A stretch of DNA of 64,000 bases from Haloparvum alkalitolerans. Its GTDB lineage: Archaea; Halobacteriota; Halobacteria; Halobacteriales; Haloferacaceae. A program made the position numbers and the translations under genes. The notes under the pieces were generated by a model, which saw only the letters and a list, made by a program, of their open reading frames with translations, searched no databases and was not told the origin of the DNA. The stretch is taken from assembly GCF_050122995.1 (NCBI RefSeq), contig NZ_JBNLIA010000011.1:134577-198576 (forward strand). Direction: 5' to 3'. This document shows, one piece after another, positions 8,704 to 16,976 of the stretch; the first letter of the stretch is position 1; the number at the start of each line of letters is the position of its first letter.

Positions 8704-9732
8704 TCAGACGAGGTCGGGGTGACCGGCCTCGAGCAGCTCCTTGTACCGGTTGCGGATCGTGACCTCGGAGATGTCCGCGACCGCGCTCACCTGGCTCTGG
8801 GTCACCTTCTCGTTCGCGAGCAGGGCGGCCGCGTACACCGCGGCGGCGGCGAGCCCGACCGGCGACTTGCCGCTCGTGACCCCGTCGTCGGCCGCGGCCC
8901 GGAGCAGTTCACGCGCGGTTCGCTCGACCTCCTCGGAGCAGCCGAGACGCGAGGCGAACCGCGGGACGTAGCTCTCGGGGTCGGCGGGCTTGACCTCCAG
9001 TTTGAGCTCGCGGATCACGTAGCGGTACGTCCGGGTCAGCTCGGTCTTGTCGACGCGCGCGACCGCGGTGAACTCGTCGAGGCTCCGCGGGGTGCCGACC
9101 TGTCGCGCGGCCGCGTACAGCGCCGCAGTCGCGACGCCCTCGATGGACCGGCCCGGCAGGAGGTTCTCGTCGAGTGCGCGGCGGTAGATGACGGAGGCGG
9201 TCTCGCGGACCGTCTCCGGGAGACCGAGCGCGGAGGCCATGCGGTCGATCTCGCCGAGCGCCTGCTTGAGGTTGCGCTCCTTCGAGTCGCGGGTGCGGAA
9301 CCGCTCGTTCCACGTCCGCAGGCGCTGCATCTGGCGGCGCTTCTCGGGCGAGAGCGCCTTCCCGTAGCTGTCCCGGTCGCTCCAGCCGATGTTCGTCGAG
9401 AGCCCGTTGTCGTGCATCATGTTCGTGGTCGGCGCCCCGACGCGCGACTTGCTGTCGCGCTCGCCGGCGTCGAACGCGCGCCACTCCGGCCCGCGGTCGA
9501 CCGACTCCTCCTCGACGACGAGCCCGCAGTCCACGCAGACGGTCTCGCCGTGCTCGGTGTCGCTCGCCAGCCGACCGCGGCACTCGGGACAGCGAGTCGT
9601 CTCGTCGGCGGTCTCCGTCTCGGGCTCCGTGACGCGCCCGCCGGTTCGCTCTCGCTCCGTCTCGGTCCCGCCCCTCCCGGTGCGGTCCCGCTCGCTGCTG
9701 CTGGTGAACTCGCGTGTTTCTGTCTCTGTCAT
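8704..9732 (-). CDS. tfb: transcription initiation factor TFB (TFIIB homologue)
   Basis: The 342-residue protein has an acidic, Thr/Arg-rich N-terminal extension of about 45 residues. Next comes a zinc ribbon (CPECRGRL ... CVDCGLVV), the B-reader and linker (NMMHDNGLSTNIGW) and two cyclin folds with a DNA-binding helix near the C-terminus (TQSQVSAVADISEVTIRNRY). It bridges TBP on the TATA box and RNA polymerase. Haloarchaea carry several tfb paralogues, and the sequence alone does not say which one this is. Confidence 0.96.
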   Translation of the reverse strand: MTETETREFTSSSERDRTGRGGTETERERTGGRVTEPETETADETTRCPECRGRLASDTEHGETVCVDCGLVVEEESVDRGPEWRAFDAGERDSKSRVGAPTTNMMHDNGLSTNIGWSDRDSYGKALSPEKRRQMQRLRTWNERFRTRDSKERNLKQALGEIDRMASALGLPETVRETASVIYRRALDENLLPGRSIEGVATAALYAAARQVGTPRSLDEFTAVARVDKTELTRTYRYVIRELKLEVKPADPESYVPRFASRLGCSEEVERTARELLRAAADDGVTSGKSPVGLAAAAVYAAALLANEKVTQSQVSAVADISEVTIRNRYKELLEAGHPDLV

Positions 9733-9811
9733 GGTGGCTCCGGATCGAACGCCGGCGAAGAAATCGTCGGCCGAGGCGGCTCGATTGCTACCCTCACGTA
9801 AGTGACGTTAG

Positions 9812-9819
9812 TATATATA
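9812..9819 (-). promoter_or_regulatory. TATA box of tfb, implying a 5' leader
   Basis: TATATATA within the palindrome GTATATATAC (9811-9820) lies about 80-87 nt before the tfb ATG at 9732. If it is the main promoter, the transcript would start near 9787 and carry a leader of about 55 nt, unlike the leaderless layout of most genes here. Confidence 0.5.
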
Positions 9820-10013
9820 CTTGCCGTAGATAGATCAGGCGGATTGATAGCCGTACATCGGGCTCTGCGGCTCCCTTCTACCATTTCCTCGGATTTTTGT
9901 TCCTCAGGTCTCTCGGATCGTCGAAGAGAAGACCGCACACGAGAACATAAATAGGTGTCGTCGATAGAGGGCCGGGGCGCAGCGGCGACCGCCGGAGAGC
10001 GGTCGGACGCGGT

Positions 10014-12053
10014 TCAGTCCCGACGGACCGCGACGAGCGCGGCGGCCAGGAGCGCGACCAGCGCGACCGCGACGCCGAAGCCGGGCGCGTCGTCGCCCGT
10101 TTCGTCCATCGTCTCGGTCTCGTCGTTCATCATCTCGGTCTCCTCGCTCATGTCCTCCGTCTCCTCGGCGGTCGTCTCGTCGCCCCCGTCCATGCCGCCG
10201 GCGACGGAGGCGTCCGCGGTGACCATGACGGGGCCGCCGGCCGCGACGTAGGGGCCGTCGTCGGCGCCCTCCGAGGTCACGAAGTCGTAGGACTCGTCGC
10301 CGTCGGTGTCGCGGTGGGCCATCGCGAAGACGGTGTCGTCCTCGGTCAGGGGGTCGTCGAGCGTGATCTCCACGTCCTCGTGCGTGCCGGGGCCGAGGTA
10401 CTCGCTCGTGCCGCGCACGGAGTCAAGCACGGCGCCGTCGGCCAGCGTGGAGTCGTGGACGGTGACGAAGCCGCCGTCGTGGAGCGTCACCGAGTTGACG
10501 ACTATCGTCTCGCCGTCGGTCTCCTGTGCGCTCGCGGCGACGAACGCCGTCACCTGCGCGGTGCCGGCGTCCATCACGATGTCGCCGTTCGCGGTGTACG
10601 GGCCGTCCTCCTCGCCGTCGGAGTCGGGGAAGTCGTACGCCTCGTTGTCGTTCGTGTCCTGATGTGCCATCGCGAACAGCTGACTGGTGTCGCGGACCGG
10701 CTCGTCCAGTCGGACCTCGACGTCCTCGTGCACGCCGGCTTCGAGGTACTCCGAGGTGCCGCGGATGGACTCGAAGACGGCGCCGCCGCCGAGGCTGGCG
10801 TCGTGAACCGTCACGAAGCCGCCCTCGCTCAGGTCGACGCGGTCGACGGTGACCGTGTAGCCGTCCGCGCTACCGCCCTCGTAGTGGACGGCCGCGGAGA
10901 CGGTCACGTTCCCGTCGTCCATCGCGGGGTTCTGGTCGTCGTTCGTGTATGGGCCGTCCTCCTCGCCGTCGGAGTCGGGGAAGTCGTACGCCTCGTTGTC
11001 GTTGGTGTCCTGGTGCGCCATCGCGAAGATCGCGTCGTCCTCGGCGAGGGAGTCGTCGAGCGGGACCACCACGTCGCGGTGGATGCCCGGTTCGAGGTAC
11101 TCGCTCGTGCCGCGGATGGAGTCGAAGACGGCGCCGTCGCCGAGCGAGGAGTCGTGCGCCGTCACGAAGCCGCCGTTCGGGAGGTAGACCTCCTCGACGA
11201 CGACCGCGTTCCCGCCGGAGGCCTGTGCGTCGAAGGTCACGGACGCCTCGTCGCTCAACTCGACCTGCGCGCTGTCGACGACGGCGTCACCGTTCGCGGT
11301 GAAGGGGCCGTCCTCCTCGCCGTCGGTGCTCGGGAAGTCGTACTGCTGGTTGTCGTTCGTGTCGCGGTGGGCCATCGGGACGAGCGTGTCGTCGTTCTCC
11401 AGCGGCTCGTCGAGCTGGATGCGCACGTCCTCGTGGACGCCCGCCTCGAGGTACTCGCTCGTGCCGCGGATCGAGTCGAAGACGGCGCCGTCGAGCAGGC
11501 TGGAGTCGTGAACCGTCACGAAGCCGCCCTCGCTCAGCTCGACGCGATCGACGATCACGTACTCGCCCTCCGAGGGCTGTCCGCTGAAGGAGACTGACGC
11601 GGAGACGGTCACGTTCGCGTCGTCCATGACGATGTCGCCGTCCGTCGTGTAGGGGCCGTCGACCTCGCCGTTCTCGGAGACGAACGTGTAGCGCCGGTCG
11701 CCGTCGGTGTCCTTGTGGGCCATCGCGTGGAACGTCCCGTCCGCGACCTCGTCGGTCAGGTGGACGGTGACGTTCTCGTGCGTGCCGGCCTCGAGGTACG
11801 CGCTCGTGCCGACGACGCTACCCAGGACGTTCCCGTCCGCGAGCGTGCCGTCGTGGATCGTCACGAAGCCGCCCTCCGGCAGGGTCACCTCGTCGACGAC
11901 GACGGTCGACCCGCCGCTGGCCTGCTCGGAGAAGGTCACGCTCGCCTGGTGGTCCGACGCGGACGCCGCCGCGGCGGCCGCCCCGGCCGGGCCGGCTATC
12001 GCCGACACGACCATCGCTACTACCAACGTCACTGTGAGTGCGCGTTTGCGCAT
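10014..12053 (-). CDS. secreted surface protein with five DUF7282-type repeats and a PGF-CTERM anchor
   Basis: The 679-residue protein has an N-terminal signal peptide (MRKRALTVTLVVAMVVSAIAG). Five tandem domains of about 110 residues follow, each holding GGFVTVHD, a GTSEYLEAG-like turn and a FAMAHQDTND(N)EAYDF-like calcium-loop-like segment. The tail is Glu/Thr/Met-rich, and the C-terminus is a PGF-CTERM signal (APGFGVAVALVALLAAALVAVRRD, positions 10014-10085). That signal is the substrate of archaeosortase ArtA, so the mature protein is probably lipid-anchored on the cell surface. The DxDxDxxxx loops suggest cation binding, which is inferred. Confidence 0.88.
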   Translation of the reverse strand: MRKRALTVTLVVAMVVSAIAGPAGAAAAAASASDHQASVTFSEQASGGSTVVVDEVTLPEGGFVTIHDGTLADGNVLGSVVGTSAYLEAGTHENVTVHLTDEVADGTFHAMAHKDTDGDRRYTFVSENGEVDGPYTTDGDIVMDDANVTVSASVSFSGQPSEGEYVIVDRVELSEGGFVTVHDSSLLDGAVFDSIRGTSEYLEAGVHEDVRIQLDEPLENDDTLVPMAHRDTNDNQQYDFPSTDGEEDGPFTANGDAVVDSAQVELSDEASVTFDAQASGGNAVVVEEVYLPNGGFVTAHDSSLGDGAVFDSIRGTSEYLEPGIHRDVVVPLDDSLAEDDAIFAMAHQDTNDNEAYDFPDSDGEEDGPYTNDDQNPAMDDGNVTVSAAVHYEGGSADGYTVTVDRVDLSEGGFVTVHDASLGGGAVFESIRGTSEYLEAGVHEDVEVRLDEPVRDTSQLFAMAHQDTNDNEAYDFPDSDGEEDGPYTANGDIVMDAGTAQVTAFVAASAQETDGETIVVNSVTLHDGGFVTVHDSTLADGAVLDSVRGTSEYLGPGTHEDVEITLDDPLTEDDTVFAMAHRDTDGDESYDFVTSEGADDGPYVAAGGPVMVTADASVAGGMDGGDETTAEETEDMSEETEMMNDETETMDETGDDAPGFGVAVALVALLAAALVAVRRD

Positions 12054-12070
12054 ACTCGGTCCGAGCACGG

Positions 12071-12080
12071 ATACTTAAAA
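12071..12080 (-). promoter_or_regulatory. TATA box for the PGF-CTERM protein gene
   Basis: ATACTTAAAA (coding strand TTTTAAGTAT) is centred about 23 nt before the ATG at 12053, consistent with a leaderless transcript. It supports the start at MRKRAL rather than the upstream GTG at 12068. Confidence 0.6.
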
Positions 12081-12286
12081 GAGGATTTTCCGAACTCCGG
12101 CCGGAGTCTCACCCAAATTCGTTCCGAAAGCGGTCCTGTCGGGGATTTCTGGCAACTGGAAGTCGGCGTGGAGCGCGCGCCGACCGCATCGGTCAGCAGT
12201 GTAGTGACACCGCACCCACGGTGTTACAGATTCGACTCGGCGCGGCGATCTTCCGTCTCAAAAAGCATCGAGTGACCGCTCCAGAC

Positions 12287-12955
12287 TCACTCCGCTCGAA
12301 CGTCGTACGAGAGCACCACGCCGTCGTCGAGCCGTTCCACGTCCGTCAGGTCCAGCCGCGGGAAGTTCTCGGTGAATCCCTCCCCGTCCGCGAGCGTCGG
12401 CGCGTCGCGACCGCCGACGATCATCGAGCCGACGTAGACCGAGAGCTCGTCGACCAGCCCCGCCTCGAACAGCGAGAAGATCACCTCGCCGCCGCCCTCG
12501 ACCATCAGGCGGTCGACGCCGCGGTCCGCGAGCGCGTCGAGCCCCGCGGCGAGGTCCACGCGGTCCTCGCCGGCCGGTATCACCTCCGCGCCGGCGTCGG
12601 CCAGGTCCTCGCGGCGCGCGGGCGTGGTCGCCTCGCTCACGAGCAGGTAGGTGGTGGCGGCCCCGTCCAGGATTCTGGCGTCCGGCGGCGTCCGACCCGA
12701 GGAGTCGACGACGACGCGGGCCGGGTGCGGGGGGCGGTCCGCCTCGCCGCGCTCGGCGCGGAGGGCGGCGTCGTCCAGCGTCAGGTGCGGGTCGTCCGCG
12801 AGCACCGTTCCGACGCCGACCATGACGGCGTCCGAGCGCGCCCGGACGCGGTCGACGCGCGCGAAGTCCTCTTCCCCGGAAATGCGGAGCTGCTCGCGCC
12901 GCCGCGTGGCGAGTTTCCCGTCCACGCTCTCGGCGGCGTTGACGACGACGTGCAT
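12287..12955 (-). CDS. arfC: 2,5-diamino-6-ribosylamino-4(3H)-pyrimidinone 5'-phosphate reductase (RibD C-terminal family)
   Basis: A 222-residue reductase of archaeal riboflavin/F420 biosynthesis that reduces the ribosyl side chain of the pyrimidine intermediate with NAD(P)H. Family signs are NAAESVDGKLATRRRE at the start, SDAVMVGVGTVLADDP, RVVVDSSGRTP and the glycine-rich MVEGGGEVIFSLFEAGLVDE near residue 155. The archaeal enzyme is a stand-alone reductase, without the deaminase half of bacterial RibD, as here. The start at ATG 12955 gives the family N-terminus. Confidence 0.92.
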   Translation of the reverse strand: MHVVVNAAESVDGKLATRRREQLRISGEEDFARVDRVRARSDAVMVGVGTVLADDPHLTLDDAALRAERGEADRPPHPARVVVDSSGRTPPDARILDGAATTYLLVSEATTPARREDLADAGAEVIPAGEDRVDLAAGLDALADRGVDRLMVEGGGEVIFSLFEAGLVDELSVYVGSMIVGGRDAPTLADGEGFTENFPRLDLTDVERLDDGVVLSYDVRAE

Positions 12956-13102
12956 GCCGACCTCTGGTCCGGCCGCGGGGATGGTCGTTTCGGTGGGGCG
13001 CGGCGACCCGACCGCGTTCGGGAACGCGCGACGCGTCCGGCGCGTTCCACGTTCGCCCCGGCCAGCGAACCCTTTTGTGCCAGTACGCCGAACCGTGGGC
13101 CG

Positions 13103-14485
13103 ATGGACGTCGACAACCATGCCGAGGATCTCGCCTCCGATCTCGGCGTAGACAAAGAGGAGGTCAAAGCGGACCTGGAGAACCTGCTGGAGTACAGCGT
13201 CCCCATCGAGGAGGCCAAACAGAGCGTCCGCCGGAAGCACGGCGGGGGCTCCGGCGGCTCCTCGCCCACTCCCGACTCGGTCGACCTCGGGGAGATCACG
13301 ACCGACCACGACAGCGTCACCGTGACCGCCGTCGTGCTGACGGTCGGCACCCGAACGATCCGGTACCAGGGTGACGACATCACGATCCGCGAGGGCGAAC
13401 TCGCGGACGAGACGGGGACCATCTCCTACACCGCGTGGACCGACTTCGGGTTCGAGCCCGGCGATGCCGTCACGATCGGCAACGCCGGGGTCCGCGAGTG
13501 GGACGGGAAACCGGAGCTCAACCTCAACGACTCCTCGACCGTGGCGATGGCCGACGAGGCCCCGGACGTCGACGCCGAGGTCGGCGGCGACCGCGCGCTC
13601 GTCGACCTCGAACCGGGCGACCGCGGCCGGAACGTCGAGGTGCGCGTGCTGGAGGTCGAGTCGAAGACCATCTCCGGACGCGACGGCGAGACCGACATCC
13701 GCGAGGGGATCGTCGGCGACGAGACCGGTCGGCTCCCGTTCACGGACTGGGACCCGCGCGAGGAGGTGGCCGAGGGCGCGGACCTGCGGATCGAGGACGT
13801 GTACGTCCGCGAGTTCCGCGGCGTTCCGTCGATCAACCTCACCGAGTTCTCGCAGGTGACGCCGCTCTCGGACGCGGTGACCGTCAAGGAGGACGCCCCG
13901 CGGCTCTCGGTCGCCGAGGCGGTCGACACCGGCGGCATGTTCGACGTCGAGGTCGTCGGCAACGTGCTCGAGGTCCGGGACGGCTCCGGACTGATCGAGC
14001 GCTGTCCCGACTGCGGGCGCGTCATCCAGGGCGGACAGTGCCGGAGCCACGGCGCCGTCGACGGCGAGGACGACCTGCGCGTGAAGGCAATCCTCGACGA
14101 CGGCACGGACACGCTGACGGTCGTGCTCGACGACGAGCTGACCGCCGAGGTGTACGGCGGCGGGCTGGACGAGGCGCTCGCGGCCGCCCAGGAGGCGATG
14201 GACAAGGACGTGGTCGCGGCGGACATCCGCGACGAACTCGTCGGGCGCGCGTTCCGCGTCCGCGGGAACCTCTCCGTGGACGACTACGGCGCGAACCTCG
14301 ACGCCGAGACGTTCGAACCGGCGAGCGACGACCCGGCCGACGCAGCCGAGGCCGTCCTCGCGACGCTCGGGAGGTCCGGGGAGGCCGGCGGGGAGGCGGC
14401 GACCGACGGCGGCGCCCCCAGCGACGCTGACGCCGACCCTGACATCGACCCCGACGCCGCCGCGGACGCGGAGGTGGACCGATGA
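13103..14485 (+). CDS. rpa1: single-stranded DNA-binding replication protein A, RPA1 type
   Basis: The 460-residue protein begins with a helical region (DNHAEDLASDLGVDKEEVKADLENLLEYSVP). Three OB-fold-like segments follow (about residues 70-150, 165-260 and 285-410). A zinc finger, CPDCG...CRSHG, sits inside the third near residue 305. The tail is very acidic. It coats ssDNA in replication and repair. It is the first gene of rpa-rpap-rpe, the gene order known for rpa1 in Haloferax volcanii, and overlaps the next gene by 4 nt. Confidence 0.93.
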   Translation: MDVDNHAEDLASDLGVDKEEVKADLENLLEYSVPIEEAKQSVRRKHGGGSGGSSPTPDSVDLGEITTDHDSVTVTAVVLTVGTRTIRYQGDDITIREGELADETGTISYTAWTDFGFEPGDAVTIGNAGVREWDGKPELNLNDSSTVAMADEAPDVDAEVGGDRALVDLEPGDRGRNVEVRVLEVESKTISGRDGETDIREGIVGDETGRLPFTDWDPREEVAEGADLRIEDVYVREFRGVPSINLTEFSQVTPLSDAVTVKEDAPRLSVAEAVDTGGMFDVEVVGNVLEVRDGSGLIERCPDCGRVIQGGQCRSHGAVDGEDDLRVKAILDDGTDTLTVVLDDELTAEVYGGGLDEALAAAQEAMDKDVVAADIRDELVGRAFRVRGNLSVDDYGANLDAETFEPASDDPADAAEAVLATLGRSGEAGGEAATDGGAPSDADADPDIDPDAAADAEVDR

Positions 14486-16143
14486 GCGACGACGACGGGC
14501 CGGGCGCCCGTGAGGTCGCTTACCGGCTCTTCGCCGCGGAGTTCGACGACGCCTCGCTCTCCTACTCCGAGAGCGACGAGGAGCGCGCGCCGAACTACGT
14601 CGTCACGCCGACCGGCGCGCGCGTCAACCGCCTGTTCGCGGCGGGCGTGCTCACCGAGGTCGAGCGCATCAACGACGACACGCGCCGCGGCCGCGTGGTC
14701 GACCCGACGGGCGCGTTCGTCACCTACGCCGGCCAGTACCAGCCCGACGCGCAGACGTTCCTCGAGCGCGCGGACCCGCCGAGCTTCGTCGCGCTGACGG
14801 GGAAGGCCCGGACCTTCGAGCCGGAGGACTCCGACCGCGTGTTCACCTCCGTCCGCCCGGAGAGCATCAACCACGTCGACGCGGACGTGCGCGACCGATG
14901 GATCGTCACCGCCGCGGAGACGACGCTCGACCGCCTCGCGGTCCTCGAGAAGGCGCTCGAATCGGACCTCCGCGGCGAGGACCTCCGCCGCGCGCTGGAG
15001 GCCGGCGGCGTCTCCGCGTCGCTCGCGGCCGGGATCCCGCGCGCGCTGGAGCACTACCGCACCTCGCCCGCCTACGTCGAGGCTGTGCGGCGGATGGCGG
15101 TCGACGCGCTGGAGATGATCACTGGCGACCGCGAGGAGGTCCGGTCGCCGGAGATCGCTCCCGACGAGGGGGGTCACGCGGAGATCGGTCCGCTCCCCGA
15201 GACGGACGTGTCCGTCGAGGCCGCGGCCGCGACCGGCGAGGCGGATTCGTCGGAATCGGAGGCTGAGACCGAGACGGAACCCGAAGCGGACGTCGAGGCA
15301 ACCGCCGAGTCGGAACCGGCAGAGACCGCGGAGGCGGAACCGACGGCGGAGGCCGAACCGGAGGCGGAGAGTGAATCGGGGACCGAGGCAGAGACAGAGA
15401 CCGAACCGGAGACGACGACTGAGACGGAGACGACGACTGAGACGGAGACGGCGACTGAGACGGAGACGGAACCGGCGGAACCGGAGATGACCGAACCCGC
15501 GACGGCGGGAGGCGCCGACGAGACCACGGCCGAGGAGCCGCTCGGTGACTTCGACGAGTCGCTCGGGGACTCCGACGGCGACGCGAGCGCCACCGGGAGT
15601 TCCGCCGACAGTGGGGTCGCAGACACGTCCGACGCCGCCGACACGGAGGCCGCAGGCGGCGAGATGTACGAACTCGACGAGGAGGAACGCGAGGAGATCG
15701 AGTCCGAGTACGGCACCGAGTTCGCGACCGGCGGCGAGGTCGAGGAGGCGGGCATCGACGTGCCGGACGCCGACGAACTCGCCGAGGAACTCGAGGAGCG
15801 CGAGGACGGGGAGCCATCCGCCGCCGACGAGGCGGAGGCCGGGTCGGAAGCCGGGTCGGAGTCCGACGCGGCGGGCGAGAGCGCGGCCGCCGAGGAGGCG
15901 GAAGCGTCAGCCGACGGGGAAGACGCGGAAGCGTCCGCCGACGAGGACGTCGACCTCACCGCGGTCGCCGTGGAAACGATGCGCGACCTCGACGACGGCG
16001 ACGGCGCGGACCGCGAGGCCGTGACCGCGGCGGTCGTCGACGAGTACGGCGCCGACCGGGCGGAGGTCGACGACGCCATCGAGGACGCCCTGATGGGCGG
16101 CCAGTGCTACGAGCCGACCGAGGGGACGCTGAAAGCGATCTGA
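14482..16143 (+). CDS. rpap1: RPA-associated protein (RPAP), with an unusually long acidic linker
   Basis: The 553-residue product starts with the RPAP/COG3390 domain (AREVAYRLFAAEF, NYVVTPTGARVNRLF, VTYAGQYQPDAQTFL) over about 215 residues. It then runs through about 250 residues of low-complexity Glu, Ala, Thr and Ser with repeated ETETTTETE. The C-terminal 70 residues (VAVETMRDLDDGDGADREAV ... DALMGGQCYEPTEGTLKAI) look like a winged-helix module as in RPA32. It is expected to bind RPA1. The ATGA overlap with rpa1 and the 1-nt overlap with the phosphoesterase point to a single operon. Confidence 0.9.
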   Translation: MSDDDGPGAREVAYRLFAAEFDDASLSYSESDEERAPNYVVTPTGARVNRLFAAGVLTEVERINDDTRRGRVVDPTGAFVTYAGQYQPDAQTFLERADPPSFVALTGKARTFEPEDSDRVFTSVRPESINHVDADVRDRWIVTAAETTLDRLAVLEKALESDLRGEDLRRALEAGGVSASLAAGIPRALEHYRTSPAYVEAVRRMAVDALEMITGDREEVRSPEIAPDEGGHAEIGPLPETDVSVEAAAATGEADSSESEAETETEPEADVEATAESEPAETAEAEPTAEAEPEAESESGTEAETETEPETTTETETTTETETATETETEPAEPEMTEPATAGGADETTAEEPLGDFDESLGDSDGDASATGSSADSGVADTSDAADTEAAGGEMYELDEEEREEIESEYGTEFATGGEVEEAGIDVPDADELAEELEEREDGEPSAADEAEAGSEAGSESDAAGESAAAEEAEASADGEDAEASADEDVDLTAVAVETMRDLDDGDGADREAVTAAVVDEYGADRAEVDDAIEDALMGGQCYEPTEGTLKAI

Positions 16144-16904
16144 TGGCGGTCGTCGACCCGGTGCCGGACGCGCCGGCCGCGGTCGCGGACCTCCCCGGCG
16201 AGCGCGCGCTCGTCGTCGCCGACTACCACGCCGGCATCGAGGTCGGACTGCGCTACCAGCGCGGCGTCGAACTCGACAGCGCCGCGCCCGAGCGCCGCGA
16301 GCGCCTGCTCGCGCTGCTGGACCGCACCGACGCCGACCGCGTCGTCGTGCTGGGGGACCTCGCGCACCGCATCGCCGCGCCGGAGGGCGAGGAGCGCGAG
16401 GAACTGGCGGCGCTGATCGACGCGGTCACCGACCGCGTTCCGCTGACGCTCGTCGTCGGGAACCACGACCCCGGCGTCGCGGAGGCGTTCGCGGCCGACC
16501 TCGACGTGATCCCGGCGGGCGGCGAGCGCCGCGGCGACGTGGCGTTCGTCCACGGGCACACGTGGCCGGATCCGGAGGTCCTCGGCGCGGAGACGGTCTG
16601 CATGGGCCACGAACACCCGCAGGTCAGACTGGAGGACGCGGTCGGCGGGAGCCGGACCGAGCGCGCGTGGCTCCGCGGGACGCTCCGGTCGGAGCCCTTC
16701 GAGGCCGAAGTCGGCGCCGGGGCCGCCGCGGCGTGGAACGACCCCGAACTCGTCGTCTTCCCGGCGTTCAACGAGCGCTCCGGCGGGACGTGGATCAACG
16801 TCGCTGGGCAGGAGTTCCTGTCGCCGTTTCTGCCCGACGGGCTGGCCGACGGACAGGCGTACCTGCTCGACGGGACGCGCCTCGGGGCGTACCGGTCCGT
16901 GTGA
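16143..16904 (+). CDS. rpe: RPA-operon metallophosphoesterase (Rpe)
   Basis: A 253-residue calcineurin-like phosphoesterase with the metal-binding series DYHAG (D-x-H), GDLAHR (GD), GNHDPG (GNHD), HGHTW (HGH) and MGHEHP, in the order of the SbcD/YfcE class. It is translated from TGATG, where the ATG shares one base with the rpap stop. Members linked to rpa1 are thought to act in DNA metabolism; the substrate is not known. Confidence 0.92.
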   Translation: MAVVDPVPDAPAAVADLPGERALVVADYHAGIEVGLRYQRGVELDSAAPERRERLLALLDRTDADRVVVLGDLAHRIAAPEGEEREELAALIDAVTDRVPLTLVVGNHDPGVAEAFAADLDVIPAGGERRGDVAFVHGHTWPDPEVLGAETVCMGHEHPQVRLEDAVGGSRTERAWLRGTLRSEPFEAEVGAGAAAAWNDPELVVFPAFNERSGGTWINVAGQEFLSPFLPDGLADGQAYLLDGTRLGAYRSV

Positions 16905-16976
16905 GGGCGCCTCGCCGGCGGGCGCACCGACCCCGCGGCGACGCCCTTAATCGCGTGAGGACCGAACCTCGGAGCG

